Source: Antedon bifida (Eukaryota > Echinodermata > Crinoidea > Comatulida > Antedonidae). Taken from it: DNA of 64,000 bases. Position 1 is the first letter of the stretch, and every line of letters starts with the position of its first letter. This document shows, in pieces, positions 35,294-48,614 of the stretch. The notes under the pieces were generated by a model. It saw nothing but the letters and a program-made list of their open reading frames with translations, was not told the origin of the DNA and did no database searches. The DNA is taken from NCBI GenBank assembly GCA_963402885.1, contig OY727099.1:994501-1058500 (forward strand), given 5' to 3'. The position numbers were made by a program, and so were the translations under genes.

Positions 35294-38200
35294 AAAGCAG
35301 AAAATCTACTGTAGTTTGTTATTTCGAAGAGGCAATCATTCTATTTGCTAAGAAACTCTAAACCAGATCCATTTCAACTGAACTACCATTAATTTTTATT
35401 GTAGGGTAGTGTATAAATACGGCTTTGTATTTGTGGTTAATCAATGGGTGGTAAAAATGAAATATATCTGTACATGACACAGATTTTTTTTTTGGTCAGT
35501 AAAAAAATGGATGGAATTCAATTTTTGTACCATAAATTTCATGTTTTTGGTTAAAACTATTTGCCTCTGTGTCTCAGACCTACTATTGAATCTACACTTA
35601 ATCATGTGATGCTCTTTCAACCAATTAGTAGACGGTAGATAATATACTGTAATAGAATTGATATTTCTATATTTCTATCTTCTCATACAGTAAGTAAAAC
35701 ATGTACACATTAAATTGGCTGTCATTCCATCCTGTCCTTTCACGATTTCCCAAAACCTTTACAAATTACATCAGCAAACAAGTCTGGCTGATATTAACGT
35801 GATCATCGACTTGCGGATCAATAATTTGTCAAATTGAGCAGCTCATATCGTCCTCAAATGCCAGTTCATGTGAACTTAATGTGAGGAATATATGCTAAGG
35901 TAAAATGGTACATGATGTGATTAATAAACGTCAGATAAATGGTGTAAATATTAATTGGTTATTGATTTACTAATTATTTTCTGAATATACATGTTTTTTT
36001 AATGATTTAGGGAGTATTTGTAGTCTTTTATTACCTTTTTAACATTTTATGCTATGTAAGGACATTTGGCGCAGTGTGTTGGACAAAATTACTTCCATTA
36101 AAATGTTTTTTTCTGGAGAAACTAATGTTTAATTGTGTTCCTCATATTCTGGTATTGTACCCAACACAATTTTCAAAATGTGTATTGAGAATACAGGATT
36201 TGTTTTGCAAGTTTCAAATAAAACTTTAGGCCAACCTGTATGTTGGGTTGTTATTGAAGGAGTTCTTTTTACTAGAAATCTGACTAAACCTGCCTGGGTG
36301 ACCCTTGCTGTATAAATCTTTCCTCTCTATAATAAGTATTGCTGATAAATTGTAGCATGTAGTCAATATATTTGTATTCTACCCGTATAACAGACATTAT
36401 GAAAGCTTTGTTGGTAGAACTTTTAAAGTAAGCCCCTTTAGGGTGTATAACAAAATTTACTAAGTCAAGCCAAAGGCCTACAGTATAGTACCATCTGTTG
36501 TAGCAATTTACCTGAACAATTTACAGATAGAAGGATATATCTGTTATACGACATCCTTTATCAAATGATAAATTAAATATTTAAAACGTTTGTATAATTA
36601 TATACCTTAGAATTACAGGGTTCTTGGTTCAAGTCCTATATGGTTACAAATCAAAGTTAGATAAACTTAGTTTCATTTATTATACAATTAAAAAAAAAAA
36701 ACCAATTACATATTAAAAACATATTTTGTGCCTGCTTACTTAGATAAAACAACTATAGCCTCCGAAGAAAGGAATTGCGAAAAAAATAATTTTAACATTA
36801 CATCATATATCGTATCGTAATTGAATAATCCGTTGAACAGCACCCTCTATATCATACAATTTCAGGGTACTTGCTTAAATTCTTATATGGTTATTTTACA
36901 ACTCAAAGTCAGACAAAACTTTTGTTGAACAGTGCCTGCCAGAGCTATAAAATGGTAAAATGTCTGAGAAGTATCTTAACGCCTTTGTCATCACAATGTA
37001 TTTTTGTAGAAATAATCACAAATGACTATAATTCACTAAAAAGGGTTGTCTATGTTTTGTATGTTATGAGACCGTATTGAATTGAGTATAGTTTTATTTC
37101 TTCCTTGTATTTTTGCATTTTTGAAAAGCTACTGTTACATCCTCGTATAAGTTTACTATTCTTTGTGCTCAATTTTAAATAACTATCATTTAGTAACCTC
37201 TCTTTTATTAATTTCTTGTATCAAACAACTATAATTGCCTAGAGTCATTTTTAAAATTGATGTTTAGTATTGTTCAAAGTTGAATATTGTGAGATGTGGT
37301 TGAGTGCCCATGAAATCTCTCTGTGTTGTATCTGATATATATCTTTCTTTTATCCTTGCACCCTTTGATCCACACTATTATCTATGTTTAAAAAAGCTTT
37401 GTTGCATATATCTTTTCATCAATATTGACATTTGCGGTTATTTTATTATTTACCCTATAATTCAGAAAAGTCAAGCTTGTATCAGAATTTACAGTGTTAC
37501 AAAATTCCACCTACCTGAGAAGCGCAGATTAAAGTTTATTTTTGTTTTATATGTAATCAGCCTTTTCTTTTCAATCAAAAAAATAAATATAGGCGGCTTT
37601 GGATTAGTATAGGCCTTATGACAGTGATGAATTCAGGATTTTGAAATAGGTGGCCAGGCTTAAAAGTAGTGAAACTTGTTGATAGTTTACTAATACATTT
37701 AATTTTTTAAATGGGCTCCACGCATGTGCTTGCTAAGGGTATACCGCTTGTTAGTATATCAGCGAAGCTGTGTAAACTGGGTATAATTTGGAAAATAAAA
37801 ATTAATGACATCATCAAACTAGAAAATAACACATTGCGATTCTCTCAGCTATAACATTGAAATATAATTTATTCAAATCAACATTCAAAATAATATACTG
37901 TAACATTGACATATGAACATTTGGGACATTTCACCTTTGTAACAGGCACTCACAAAAACTGTAGTGCAGTCAAGTACAAACATAAACAGATAAACGAAAG
38001 TATATATAGTACAAAACTAAAAGTTAACATATATAGTTAGTAAGAACAGGAACTATATTAGGAAAATTAAACGATGGTATTACTATTCATACAGCAGTTG
38101 ATCACCATTATGTTTACCACAAAATATGTGATTTGTAAAGAATATGCAATGTCGCCCTCTATTATGATAATTGAAAATAACTTTTTTTAACAACAGAGTT

Positions 38201-40215
38201 CTGTTTGGCATCATAGTATGTATGGTTTATTCTAGCCTAAATGCGTACATTGTTGCTGTTATGAAGACTTTCTTATTGTTTGTGCATTATGATGAAAACC
38301 GTATTTTCATATGTTCCAAAAAAGCCATTAGAAACCACCTCTTAAATTGGTAAGCTGACGATATTATTAAATGGATACATCAACGACCCATGCCATGCAA
38401 AATGCCTTTGATATGGTATTTCCCCAACCATACGTGTGTCAAAACACAGGAAGCAAAATGTTGGCCAATCAGAGAGTTTCTAATATTCACCATGTGACTA
38501 CAGCTGTGAAGTAAAAAAATCATTCGGAACATGCTCCTTAGAAACATTTGAGGACATTTCATTTATTTGGCATTTTCAGTAAAAATTGTAGAAATAAAGA
38601 CAGATTGAGATAATATTAAATAATAATAAAGATAAACTAAATCATGATGACATGATGATGAAAAGAAATTACTGAAAAGATTGAGATGTCTGCCATATGC
38701 ATTGCACTGATGAGGATGTGTTTTCAGTAAACCGAAGGCCATAAATATATATTATTTGAATGAATGCTTTTTTATTTGCATTAATGTATTGCATTATAAT
38801 CAGTAATATACAATCTAATATTGTGTTCCAAAATGAGATATAGTAACATTTATGTTTGCAATAAATGTGATAGGTAAAACATAAAAATTCACATTTTCTA
38901 CTCGTTTACCGTAAAATTACCAGTTACAATAGAACCACTCGTTTTTTGCCATTTCTTGGAGAAAAATAGACAGAGGCGACTGAAAATCAGGACCAGACAG
39001 TGACGCTTAAAAAGTATGGAATATATTTTTGGCATAAGTATAGCAGGCTACTTTTATATTGAAAACACTAAACTACAGAATTTATCCAATGGTCTCTGCA
39101 GTCTTTAACAATTATCTTTTAAGAAGAGTTGAGACACCTGCATGTCTTAAGAGGGCAAGAGGTTCACAAAGGGTGAAAATATATATTTATTATATAACAT
39201 TGGAAGTAAAAATAATTGGTAATTCAAAATAATCAGCTATAAATTTTAAAACATCCTTAATGCTTGAATATGAAAAAAACCATGTTTAACTAGTTGGACT
39301 TTCACATTTGTTTTTATAAACACAAGCTGAAATATCTGAACATTAAGGCTGAGTTCAATTTTACAGATTTACAATAAAGCTGTATAAATAGTTGTGTAAG
39401 TACAGTTACTATAGTGGTCATCCGAGCCAAGTTTGTCTAATACCCAAAAAGGATAAAGTAAGAACTGAAATAGCAATTTAAGGTAGAAACTTGACCAGTT
39501 ATAAAAAAGAATCTACAGATACGACAATAGCAAGCTCTGTTAATATGAGTTTATGTCTGTGGCTAATCGCCACCTAATCAAAACTGTGTATCTGATTTTG
39601 CCCAATTTCCTGACGAGTCAATCATTTTTACCTGTAGGGAATTCATAGAACATTAGGTTTTGATAGTTGTACAAAATCCTGAGATACTGTTATTAGGAAT
39701 GGTATTATTGTCTTCTAACGAAAACACCTGATGTTGGCGTTATTGGACGGTGATGAGCATAATGTGATGTTTAGTTAATCAAGCATAGTGTGATTGATGT
39801 TAAAATCGTTATCTCCCGCTCACCAAGATGTTATTGCCATGACATCATAGGCAGAAAAACTCTGCAGTATCACGTATACGCAGTTAGCTGTTAAACGAAA
39901 CGCGTGGATTGTGGCCGAATTGAAAACAGAAGTTCCTATTACAGCCTTCTCGCTGGGCAGTGGTAAGCCCTCGGCTATATGGACTGCTAACTGGGTATGG
40001 AATGCTAATTCCAGGGTCATTATAACTCAACTATTACAAGACCTATTTTCTTGAAGAAGCTACATGCTAATGGTGTTTTCGAGAGCTTACTGATAACGCT
40101 ACCAAGTGGATATTTACCTTCATAAAATTACTAGCATACTTTAACTGATAAAGAAAATGTTACTATGATTATAAGAAACAGTTCTTGCTGAGTTTTCTTT
40201 GAGGGATTTTAGAGC

Positions 40216-40243
40216 ATGGATTTGTTTCAACCAGAACCGAAAT
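40216..40243 (+). CDS. Candidate alternative first coding exon of the dystrophin-like gene
   Basis: ATG with A at -3 and G at +4, an in-frame TAG six bases upstream of it, nine codons (MDLFQPEPK) and one extra base, then GTAAGT at 40244. The phase is 1, as for exon 1. Splicing to 48553 would give KYEREDIQKKTF. The tyrosine would sit where mammalian muscle dystrophin has it, whereas the 5532 exon gives D. The leader itself has no clear homology. By rough estimate, one or two such ATG-to-GTAAGT frames are expected by chance in an intron this long, so this is a candidate only. Confidence 0.3.
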
Positions 40244-41410
40244 GTAAGTATTTTAACTTGTGTGGAACACACACTGTTAGAGATACAAGACAGAATCGTA
40301 TTTCTGTCCATTAAAGTTATTTATATCACTTTTGTACCAATAGGGTATTAGATGGTATCAAACTCGTTGAATGTGAGAATGATGTTAAAAAAAAAGTAGT
40401 ACTCGATTACATAAGTCTACCAGTATTTTGTATGAATTGAGTAATAATATAATATAAGAAATTGTTGATCTACTTTATACAAATTATAAGAAAATACTGT
40501 AGAGTATTATAAACATTATTTAGTTACTTAACTGGATTATTAATATTTTTGGAGAAAAAAATAATTTAGTTTCTTTTGGTTATTCTCCATTTGTTAACTT
40601 TATGTTTTTGAAAAACATATTTCATGCAAAATTATCAGGAACCTAGATCACTGTGTGTATAAGGGAACTAGTGTTAAATAGGGACAAACCTATTTATGTA
40701 AAATATTATTACACAACATCCGAGGCAAGTTGCTGGTAGGCTAACTATACCTACAGTCAGAGGTTGAACTACAACAGATGTAAAAGTGGGTGCAGCACTT
40801 TTAAACTTAAAGTGTACAAACTTATCTGGCGATAACATTTTGGCTCAATTGGTTTCTTGAAGTGATTCAGTAGGTGATTGTGTTAAAAAACTCACTTAGT
40901 ATCTTTCGTCTCAAACGTTCCTGTCAAGAAGAACTGATTTTTAAAATGTAAATTCTATTTTCTTCAAACAAGATTATTTTAAACCAATATTCAATACCCA
41001 TATAGCCTACTATTGGTTTAAATTAAAGATGTTCCTTTCTGTTGTTCTGTTGTTTATAGTATCAACTAAAAAGAAAACTGTTTATTTAGGAAGGTCACCT
41101 CTGTTTGTAGTTAGCACCACATGTCTTAAGACCCACCATATATTAACGAACCAGCCACACCATGTCATTATTCATTACTTGAATGTCCAGTTGGATGTCC
41201 AGTTTAATTGACAACATGACTATCTTCCTTTGGGGATTGACCTCATATGTATTAAATTAAAGTACTGAAATTCATCACAAATTTTGAAAAACTATTCTGT
41301 TTTGATAAGTTGTATAAGGTTTGTTAATTTTATAGGTGTACATGTTTTATCGGGTATGCATTAGAATCAGCATTATATTCAAGACTTTTTTGAATTTGTT
41401 ATTTAATTAT

Positions 41411-41702
41411 ACTGGTGGGTGATCTCTTCACACCCAGAGGGCTCAGTTTTGATCAGTGGCTGTGTGTGTACTACTACTAGTAGTAGTACACCGTGGAAAC
41501 CCCCTATTCGTCTCAAAAGATGTACCATGTTCTTTAAAGTGCACATGAGCTAGATGTGTATATCGGACCTATATTTTATAGTCCTTATCCGAGAAGACTT
41601 GTTCTACCACCAGAACCATGGAGCAATTGAGCCTCTAACCATTGCCAATGTTATGGCTACGTAATTACTGTTCCACTGTCTTAACCGCTCGGCCACTCAC
41701 TT
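41411..41702 (-). mobile_element. tRNA-derived SINE, family 1, minus strand
   Basis: On the minus strand the head reads GGCCGAGCGGTTAAGACAGT (A box), with a B-box-like GGTTAGAGGCTC. The body shares GTGCACTTTAAAGAACATGG and CATCTTTTGAGACGA with the other copies. It contains the perfect palindrome TACTACTACTAGTAGTAGTA. The GCGCTATACAAG tail of the 55208 copy is not seen here. Confidence 0.82.
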
Positions 41703-41867
41703 GCTTAGATATTAAATGCAGTATATATTACATATGATATTGTCAAATCACAATGAAATAAAAAACAATACACCTATGAAAAGCTTAAATCTAAAGTTGT
41801 CTCCCAAAACATGAAAAATAAAGATGAATATAATCAAACTTGGAATACAGGACATTTTGTAGTTTTA

Positions 41868-41940
41868 ATCTCGGTCTACACTATCAAACTAGTTTGACAA
41901 AAAAAGTGTGATGTGCCCAAATACGGTAGATGACATCATT
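41868..41940 (+). mobile_element. MITE, CTCTGTCTACAC family, left half
   Basis: AATCTCGGTCTACACTATCA, then GTGTGATGTGCCCAAATACG and ATGACATCATT. The right half and right terminus are absent. Confidence 0.8.
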
Positions 41941-42841
41941 AACTTTAATATAGCCCTAAATCTAATCGTACCTTCTAAATTGCTAAAACGCATCATGCTC
42001 ATTTATTCTTGAAAATGATTAATGTTGCCAAATACATGATGCCTATTTGCTGCCCTCACAACTTAAAATAAGTTGTAACATGTTATAGGGAACATGTTAA
42101 AAGTAGAAGAAATTAATTTGAATAGGAATTTGATGTTGGGAACTAGGAAAAAAGATAATTTTATTTTAAATCAAGGAATTGAGATTTGAAGGGATAATCT
42201 AATTATAGATTAACATTTGATGTGAACCTAGGGATTTTGGATTGAAATTTAATCTGTTTTGCCATTGAATTTAATCATTATGGGCAAAGTAATGTATTAT
42301 AATGTAATCATAGGCAAAATCAAATTCCTATGGTTCTTCTATAATTATTCTGATTGAAGGGCACATAGCATTAAATTAATCCATTATACTGATTTGGGGG
42401 CCTAGTGGTGCGTAAGTAACAACTGACAATAGACGTTTTATTGGATTTCATTGAATAATTGTTAGTGTGGAAGAATTAACCCATAACAAAAGCTGCTGGA
42501 GCTATAAGACTAATCAGTAATGTGCATGAAAACCGGTTTTTCATTTCATTATTTTGTTAAACACACAATGGTGTATATTTGCGGGAATATTTACAATTGA
42601 TGAAACGGTATACGAAAAGTTGTTCTAATTGTAAATTTCGATTCATTATTACGTTAAAGTCGATTGTATTATCAGTATCAGCAGGCTGTAGTGACAGCAA
42701 CAAATTTTAGACTTGCAGTATTTGTTTTATAATTGCAAACGGAAGATCTCCACTACTTTGTGCTCTGAATTAATTTGGATTATGTAAAGAAGCTTGGATA
42801 CTATAATTATTATTTTTTGTTTGATATCTCATCATTTTAAA

Positions 42842-42887
42842 ATGGATTTTTATTTTGAGAATAAGATGAGGTCCTCTTGGAAAAAGG
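42842..42887 (+). CDS. Second candidate alternative first exon (weaker)
   Basis: ATG with A at -3 and G at +4, 15 open codons (MDFYFENKMRSSWKK) and one extra base, then GTAAGT at 42888, again phase 1. Splicing to exon 2 would give KKDEREDIQ. There is no homology for the leader and no upstream in-frame stop close by. Chance is a likely explanation. Confidence 0.18.
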
Positions 42888-44232
42888 GTAAGTCTGTTAG
42901 GAAGACACTGACATCAGTATCTTTTTATTTAGAAAAAAATATGTCAAGAATTAACAACATGTAATGTAGGCTTGACTTAACTGTTGTATGCACGCTTAAG
43001 CATATCCGAACTATATCCGATGTACAACTCTGTATATCCTTGATATATTGTATTCCTTAATCCTTGTTTTAATGTTAAAGCTTTTATTTTCACATACATC
43101 TTGTATTACCCAACTTTTCCTCGATACAATCCATCTCGTCACCTTCGCTACTCTGACAAATCATTGCTATCTATTCCATGTTTTCGCACTAAAACGTATG
43201 AAGGACTCACCTTTTTATTTTTTGCATCCTCTTTTTTAGGACAAACTCCCATCTTTTATAAACATTCATCCACTTTTTGATTCATTTAAATTTAGTTTAA
43301 AATTTATATAGCAAATTCAGGATACAATGTGCTTTTGACCATTTTTGGAATTGCCAAATATAAATATTTGATTATTATTTAACTCTGATGGGTTTCAGAA
43401 TGTAACACTAGACAAGCACTTCACATCAGTTGTATATTGGATGGTTAGCCAGTGTTTGCTTGCATTTGAAAGCAGAACAAGCTAAATTCTAACTCTTTAT
43501 TGAATCATGGCAAGAAAAGTTTTTTCATGTTTTATATTTAACTGTAAATTGTGCTTATATTGTTTGTATTTTTACGCTGGCTATTATGTTGCATATTATG
43601 ACGGCCAGCAACCATTCATTATTGATTTATTGAAGTAATTAAACATGACACTTTGATAACGATCTTGTGGACTAATTAAAAAGATGAATACTGGTATATT
43701 GAGGATATATTATGAATAATTTTTACATCAAAGTAAACCATTACATTATGATGTAAATTTTGTATGTATGTAATTAGGTTAGAATCGTCCTCATGCTTAA
43801 TTGGAAATGAAGGAAATTCAGATTTAAGGCTTTTACAGAATCATGCAGCTAGCAGTGCAGCATCTACCCAGATCAACACACTAGGAGACAATCCCCTACT
43901 CTTGAATAGTGTACCAAGTTTATTTAATGCATATAAACACAGGACCACTTTACACCGATTTACGTCCCATCTGAAGGACAAAGCAATGAGAGTATTTAAA
44001 GCATATTAAGGGGTACAATCATTATGCCTCTCAAATTCTAGTTCTCTAACATCTTATCTATAGTACCTGTGTCTCCCATCCAAGTTACCAGGTCCAATTT
44101 TGCTAACTTCGGTGATCCGATTAAAACCAGTATTTCAATGTGATAGTAGATATAGTTCGTCTTTTAATGGTAGATATTTGATCATTCATTATCAGTACAT
44201 ATCGAAAAGAAAGCAGAACCCTGAGTATTTCT

Positions 44233-44812
44233 GATCATTAATTGATGATTATGATGATCAGTAGTGTAGTGTGACAATCAATATATTCAGTGACAATATT
44301 GGAGAATACAATTCCATACAAAATAATGTTCATATATTTTATTCTTGAACAAAAAAAGTCCATATAAAATACAATTATCATACATTGCCAAGGTACATTT
44401 GTATTTGTATATCATTTTTATGATAATATCTATATATAACACTGGTAATTAAAGTTATCAAGATGAGGTGATTATGATATGTTTGATTCACATTGCATTT
44501 TGTGTATTAGATATGTCTTAATAGAAGGAAATTACTGCATATGATATATATATATTAACATCTGCCAATTTAACTCAATCTAGTTGCTAAAATTTATATT
44601 TTACATTTTCGTGGGCAATATGAAATATATGTCCCCTGTAATATTTAAAAAAAAATGGTATACAATTTTGGTCATTCAAGAGCAGTATTTTGTTTTCACA
44701 AGTACCTTGCCAATGTATGATAATTGTATTTTATTTTTGGACTTTTTTTTGTCATTGAATATACTGATTGTCACACTACACTACTGATCATCATAATCAT
44801 CAATTAATGATC
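44233..44812. mobile_element. Foldback element with long inverted termini
   Basis: The 57-bp arms 44233-44289 and 44756-44812 are inverted copies with one mismatch that I can find (outer word GATCATTAATTGATGATTAT). A second inverted pair, about 44 bp, lies inside at 44359-44402 and 44698-44741 (ACAATTATCATACATTG). The left side has about 60 bp between the two pairs that the right side lacks. No transposase is encoded. It is probably a non-autonomous DNA element. Confidence 0.85.
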
Positions 44813-45078
44813 TTTTGGTTACAGTACTATCTACAAATTTCACAGATTTAAATTTGGATATTAAAAAGCATAGATTTAAGATGGTAGTCATGGAAACTAA
44901 TATTTGTTTAATCATGTGATTTATTGGTTTAATTTGGCTAACTCCCAACTGTCTATTTTAAAATGTATAAATAGAAGTTAATAGTAATTTTGTAAATTTA
45001 GTTTAATATGTTAAAAGACTGCTGGGAACTACTTTAAAAGAAAAAAATTATATCGGTGTAGTAAATTTTTTTATTACA

Positions 45079-45540
<462 letters not shown>

Positions 45541-45989
45541 ACTTGTCGAAACCTATTATATTACCATTGATAACCAATCACGTTCGTATATCCTAATGCA
45601 TTTTCATTAGTGTTTGTAAACAAAGTCTAAAGAGCCTTGTATAATGACTTGTTCTGTCGTTTAACGACCAACGATAATGAGTGGTTCCACCATCGAACGC
45701 CTAATAACTAGAATCAGCTGCAATTCAACGCATATCAATTTAGCGGTTCTTAAACTAGATGTTTAGGTAAACAGAGCAAAACATTTGAATTTATGACTCA
45801 GTCGTATATAGTAGATCGTGGTGTTGAAATCAATGGGATGATTTCTGGTTTTGATATATTCCAGTAGTAGTTTTTATGTTTAAAAGATTAGTATGGAATC
45901 GGATGAATTAATTTTTGATAATTCTCTACAGTAAATAGAGATTGACAATCAGACTTTGCTTTAGTTACTTGGTATTTTGTCTGAAAGCT

Positions 45990-46078
45990 GTTTATGGATG
46001 AGCTCAAACCCACAACCTCCCAGCTGATCGCTATAACTAGCCCAGCCTTCATACCTCTAGACCACCGAGCTTCGCTGA
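45990..46078 (-). mobile_element. tRNA-like SINE head, family 2, minus strand
   Basis: On the minus strand: GCTCGGTGGTCTAGAGGTAT (A box), about 35 bases, then TTGTGGGTTTGAGCTC (B box). The head differs from family 1. No intact tRNA fold is evident, so a SINE or tRNA relic is more likely than a working tRNA gene. Confidence 0.65.
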
Positions 46079-47064
46079 TGGCTAAGTTAAATTGTAGTAT
46101 TTCGTAGTAACTATTATCATTATTTACAGTGTTAATTATTAACAGTAATGATGAAACTGTAATTTATCTCCAATGTTGTGCAATAACAATCGCATTGTCC
46201 AGCAAAACTCTGAATTTGCACACACTTGGATGTCAACACCGTTTTGTGTGGTGTGTGCGCTCTGAGGTGTGTAAACAACTGAGTTTTGCTATAGCCAATG
46301 TGAAAGGGATGTGTGACACTTAGGCTGCATTTTAGGCTGGCACTAAAACATTTATATTGTAACTATTGACAAATGACAGTCTAACTAAATGAACATTCCA
46401 TAGATGAAAGTGATGTTTACACAGTAGTGAGAGGTCTTCCAAGTGCGATTCATTGGCTTAGAATTCAATAGAAACATCTTCTAGCTAGGCCAAGTTCATT
46501 GTATTATAGTGTCAGATGAAAGAATTGTGAATGGGCAACCAAGCAATTTATGCCTTAAAAATCAATAAGATTGCCTAGCGGATAACTCCTTCATTTAACA
46601 CATAGCCACGAGGGGGCTGTTAGCCTATGTAACAAAGGTTATGTGGTAAATTGTTACAGGTTATTAGCATTTTGTACTCAAGCAGGTTGCTCACAGGAAG
46701 AAAATCAGATTTTAGAAAATGGATTTAGGCCTAATGAGGCTTACCTGAGGATGAGAAGAGCAATGTTGATATACTGAGTATCTCTGTTTATTCCAATGTT
46801 TATATATTGTATACAACCAAGGAGGTATAAGTAGGGTTAGAATACAAGGAGTGCCTGAGGCAATTGGCCCCATCAACAGTTTTTAGAATCAAGTTCTTGC
46901 TGTAGTAACAGGTCTGAGAATTAAATCAGACGTTTGAGGAATTTTGATTTACAAATGTAACCCTCACAACTACTTTATTAAACCATGCAAGAGGAATTGA
47001 GATTATCATTTGATAAAAAGGATCGTGAAGGTCGTCAATTTTGGGCAAAAGGCGCACGTAAGTT

Positions 47065-47185
47065 AAGCTCTGTCTACACTACCAAACTAGTTTGACCAAA
47101 AAAGTGTGATGTGCCCAAATATGGTAGTAATATGACATCATCTTGTCCATGGGTACATCTCATTTTTTTGTTACGTAAAGTTTGA
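47065..47185 (+). mobile_element. MITE, CTCTGTCTACAC family, degraded right end
   Basis: AAGCTCTGTCTACACTACCA, GTGTGATGTGCCCAAATATG, then ATGACATCATCTTGTCCATG. The right terminus stops at TAAAGTTTGA without the outer part. Confidence 0.85.
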
Positions 47186-47699
47186 TTTTGGTTCCGTTTT
47201 TTGCGCTGCCATGTACGTATATTTACTTCAATTAGTTCCCTGCTTCAGAAACCATTGCACAAGCAGATGCTGATATAGTTATCCACTCAAGAAAAGTGTT
47301 TTAATTCTATGACCTAAGGTGTCTTTTTCCCCTTTCTTAAAAGCATTGATTTTCACACCCTCCCTGTAAATGGCAGTTGATTAATTTAACTCTGATTTAA
47401 AAGGTTCACGTACACGCACATTAATTTTGTTGAATGGAAGTGACAATGCATCTATATGTGGTAATGTTGAGCTATTCTCGTAAAGAAATGCTCGATCAAT
47501 AGATCTAGTTTGCTTTCAATTTCATGTGACGTCGTTGATATACTACATTGTCAATACTCTTGATTCAGCTGTTATCTGTCAGGTGTTTAGATAAAAATAT
47601 TCTTTTGATGTGATGACAATTAAACATTGTAATGTTTAAAGGGACGTAACCACGAATTAATTACAATAATAAAGTGACGTTCCTTTTATATGGTGTTTC

Positions 47700-47845
47700 T
47701 TGTGTAGGATTTTCCTTGAAGAAGGGGTGTCCCAAAAGAGGCGTGTCCTGAAAGGGGTGTCCCGAAAGAGTAGTGTCCCAAAAGAGGGATGTCCGAAAGA
47801 GGAGTGTCCCGAAAGAGGGGTGTCACAAAAGAGCATTGTCATAAG
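47700..47845 (+). repeat. Minisatellite GTGTCCCGAAAGAG, about 8 units
   Basis: Units of about 14-17 bp (GTGTCCC(A/G)AAAGAG) repeat with small changes. The words overlap those of the GGGACACCTT repeat family, so the array may have expanded from one of those copies. Confidence 0.88.
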
Positions 47846-48552
47846 GAAGGGTTCTACTAAATAAACAGCACAAATAAATTATCAACAATTTAAAACTGGA
47901 AGCCTAAGAATTAAAAGATAAACTACACTTAAACCGAAATATTAAGCCAAATAAGATTGATTAAATTATGCAATAGGTATAGTATTTGTAAATATTATAG
48001 AAATTCATAATCAAAACATAATGATGTAACCATGGTAATATTATACATTAACCTTATTGTCCATGATCTAATTATTTTGTAGAAAAGTATTATTTGAATA
48101 TAAGCATGACAGGCAGACGTTGAAATGTCATGAGCTATCACAGAAGAATCAATGAGGCGCGACCATTGATAGAAATATTGCTTGAACTACTTCAAATTCA
48201 TGTCTTTTATTGTTCAGAATTGATCATGTGATCATGTAATAAATCAGAACATTTCAAAATATTTGTAAAATATTATGTTTTTTTACAAATTGTACAGGAT
48301 TGTTTCAAAGAGCATGGCATAGAAAGGAATATTGGACTAGATTTCAAGACTGATAGGTTTGAGACATGTGTCATATTAAGTCCTGAATTTAACATCCATT
48401 TTTTACATTTCAATGTGTGCTATATTTATTTTTTATAACAATATTTTGAATGAAAATAAATGTCTTTTGGCTGCTTAAAGGGACCACTCTATATTTCAAT
48501 TCATACATTTAAAAAATAACATTTACATTTAATATTTCAATTCTTATTTCAG

Positions 48553-48614
48553 ATGAAAGGGAAGATATACAAAAGAAAACATTCTCCAAGTGGGTGAATG
48601 CACAGCTATTAAAG
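48553..48614 (+). CDS. Dystrophin/utrophin-like protein, coding exon 2 (start of CH1)
   Basis: 62 nt between a TTATTTCAG acceptor and a GTAAGC donor. With the last base of exon 1 it encodes residues 32-52: DEREDIQKKTFSKWVNAQ, then LLK. KKTFxKWVNAQ is the first actin-binding segment of the dystrophin/utrophin CH1 domain and matches that family better than the spectrin, plakin or nesprin families. The length equals vertebrate DMD exon 2. It starts in phase 1 and ends on a codon boundary. Confidence 0.96.

Noticed and set aside
37304-37612. 102-codon hydrophobic open frame in intron 1
   Set aside because: The hydrophobicity is what T-rich sequence gives by default. No homology and no gene context.
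43764-44009. 81-codon open frame (QNHAASSAASTQ, then FTSHLKDKAMRVFKAY)
   Set aside because: Composition is somewhat less biased and it could be an old mobile-element fragment, but I could not match it to a family.
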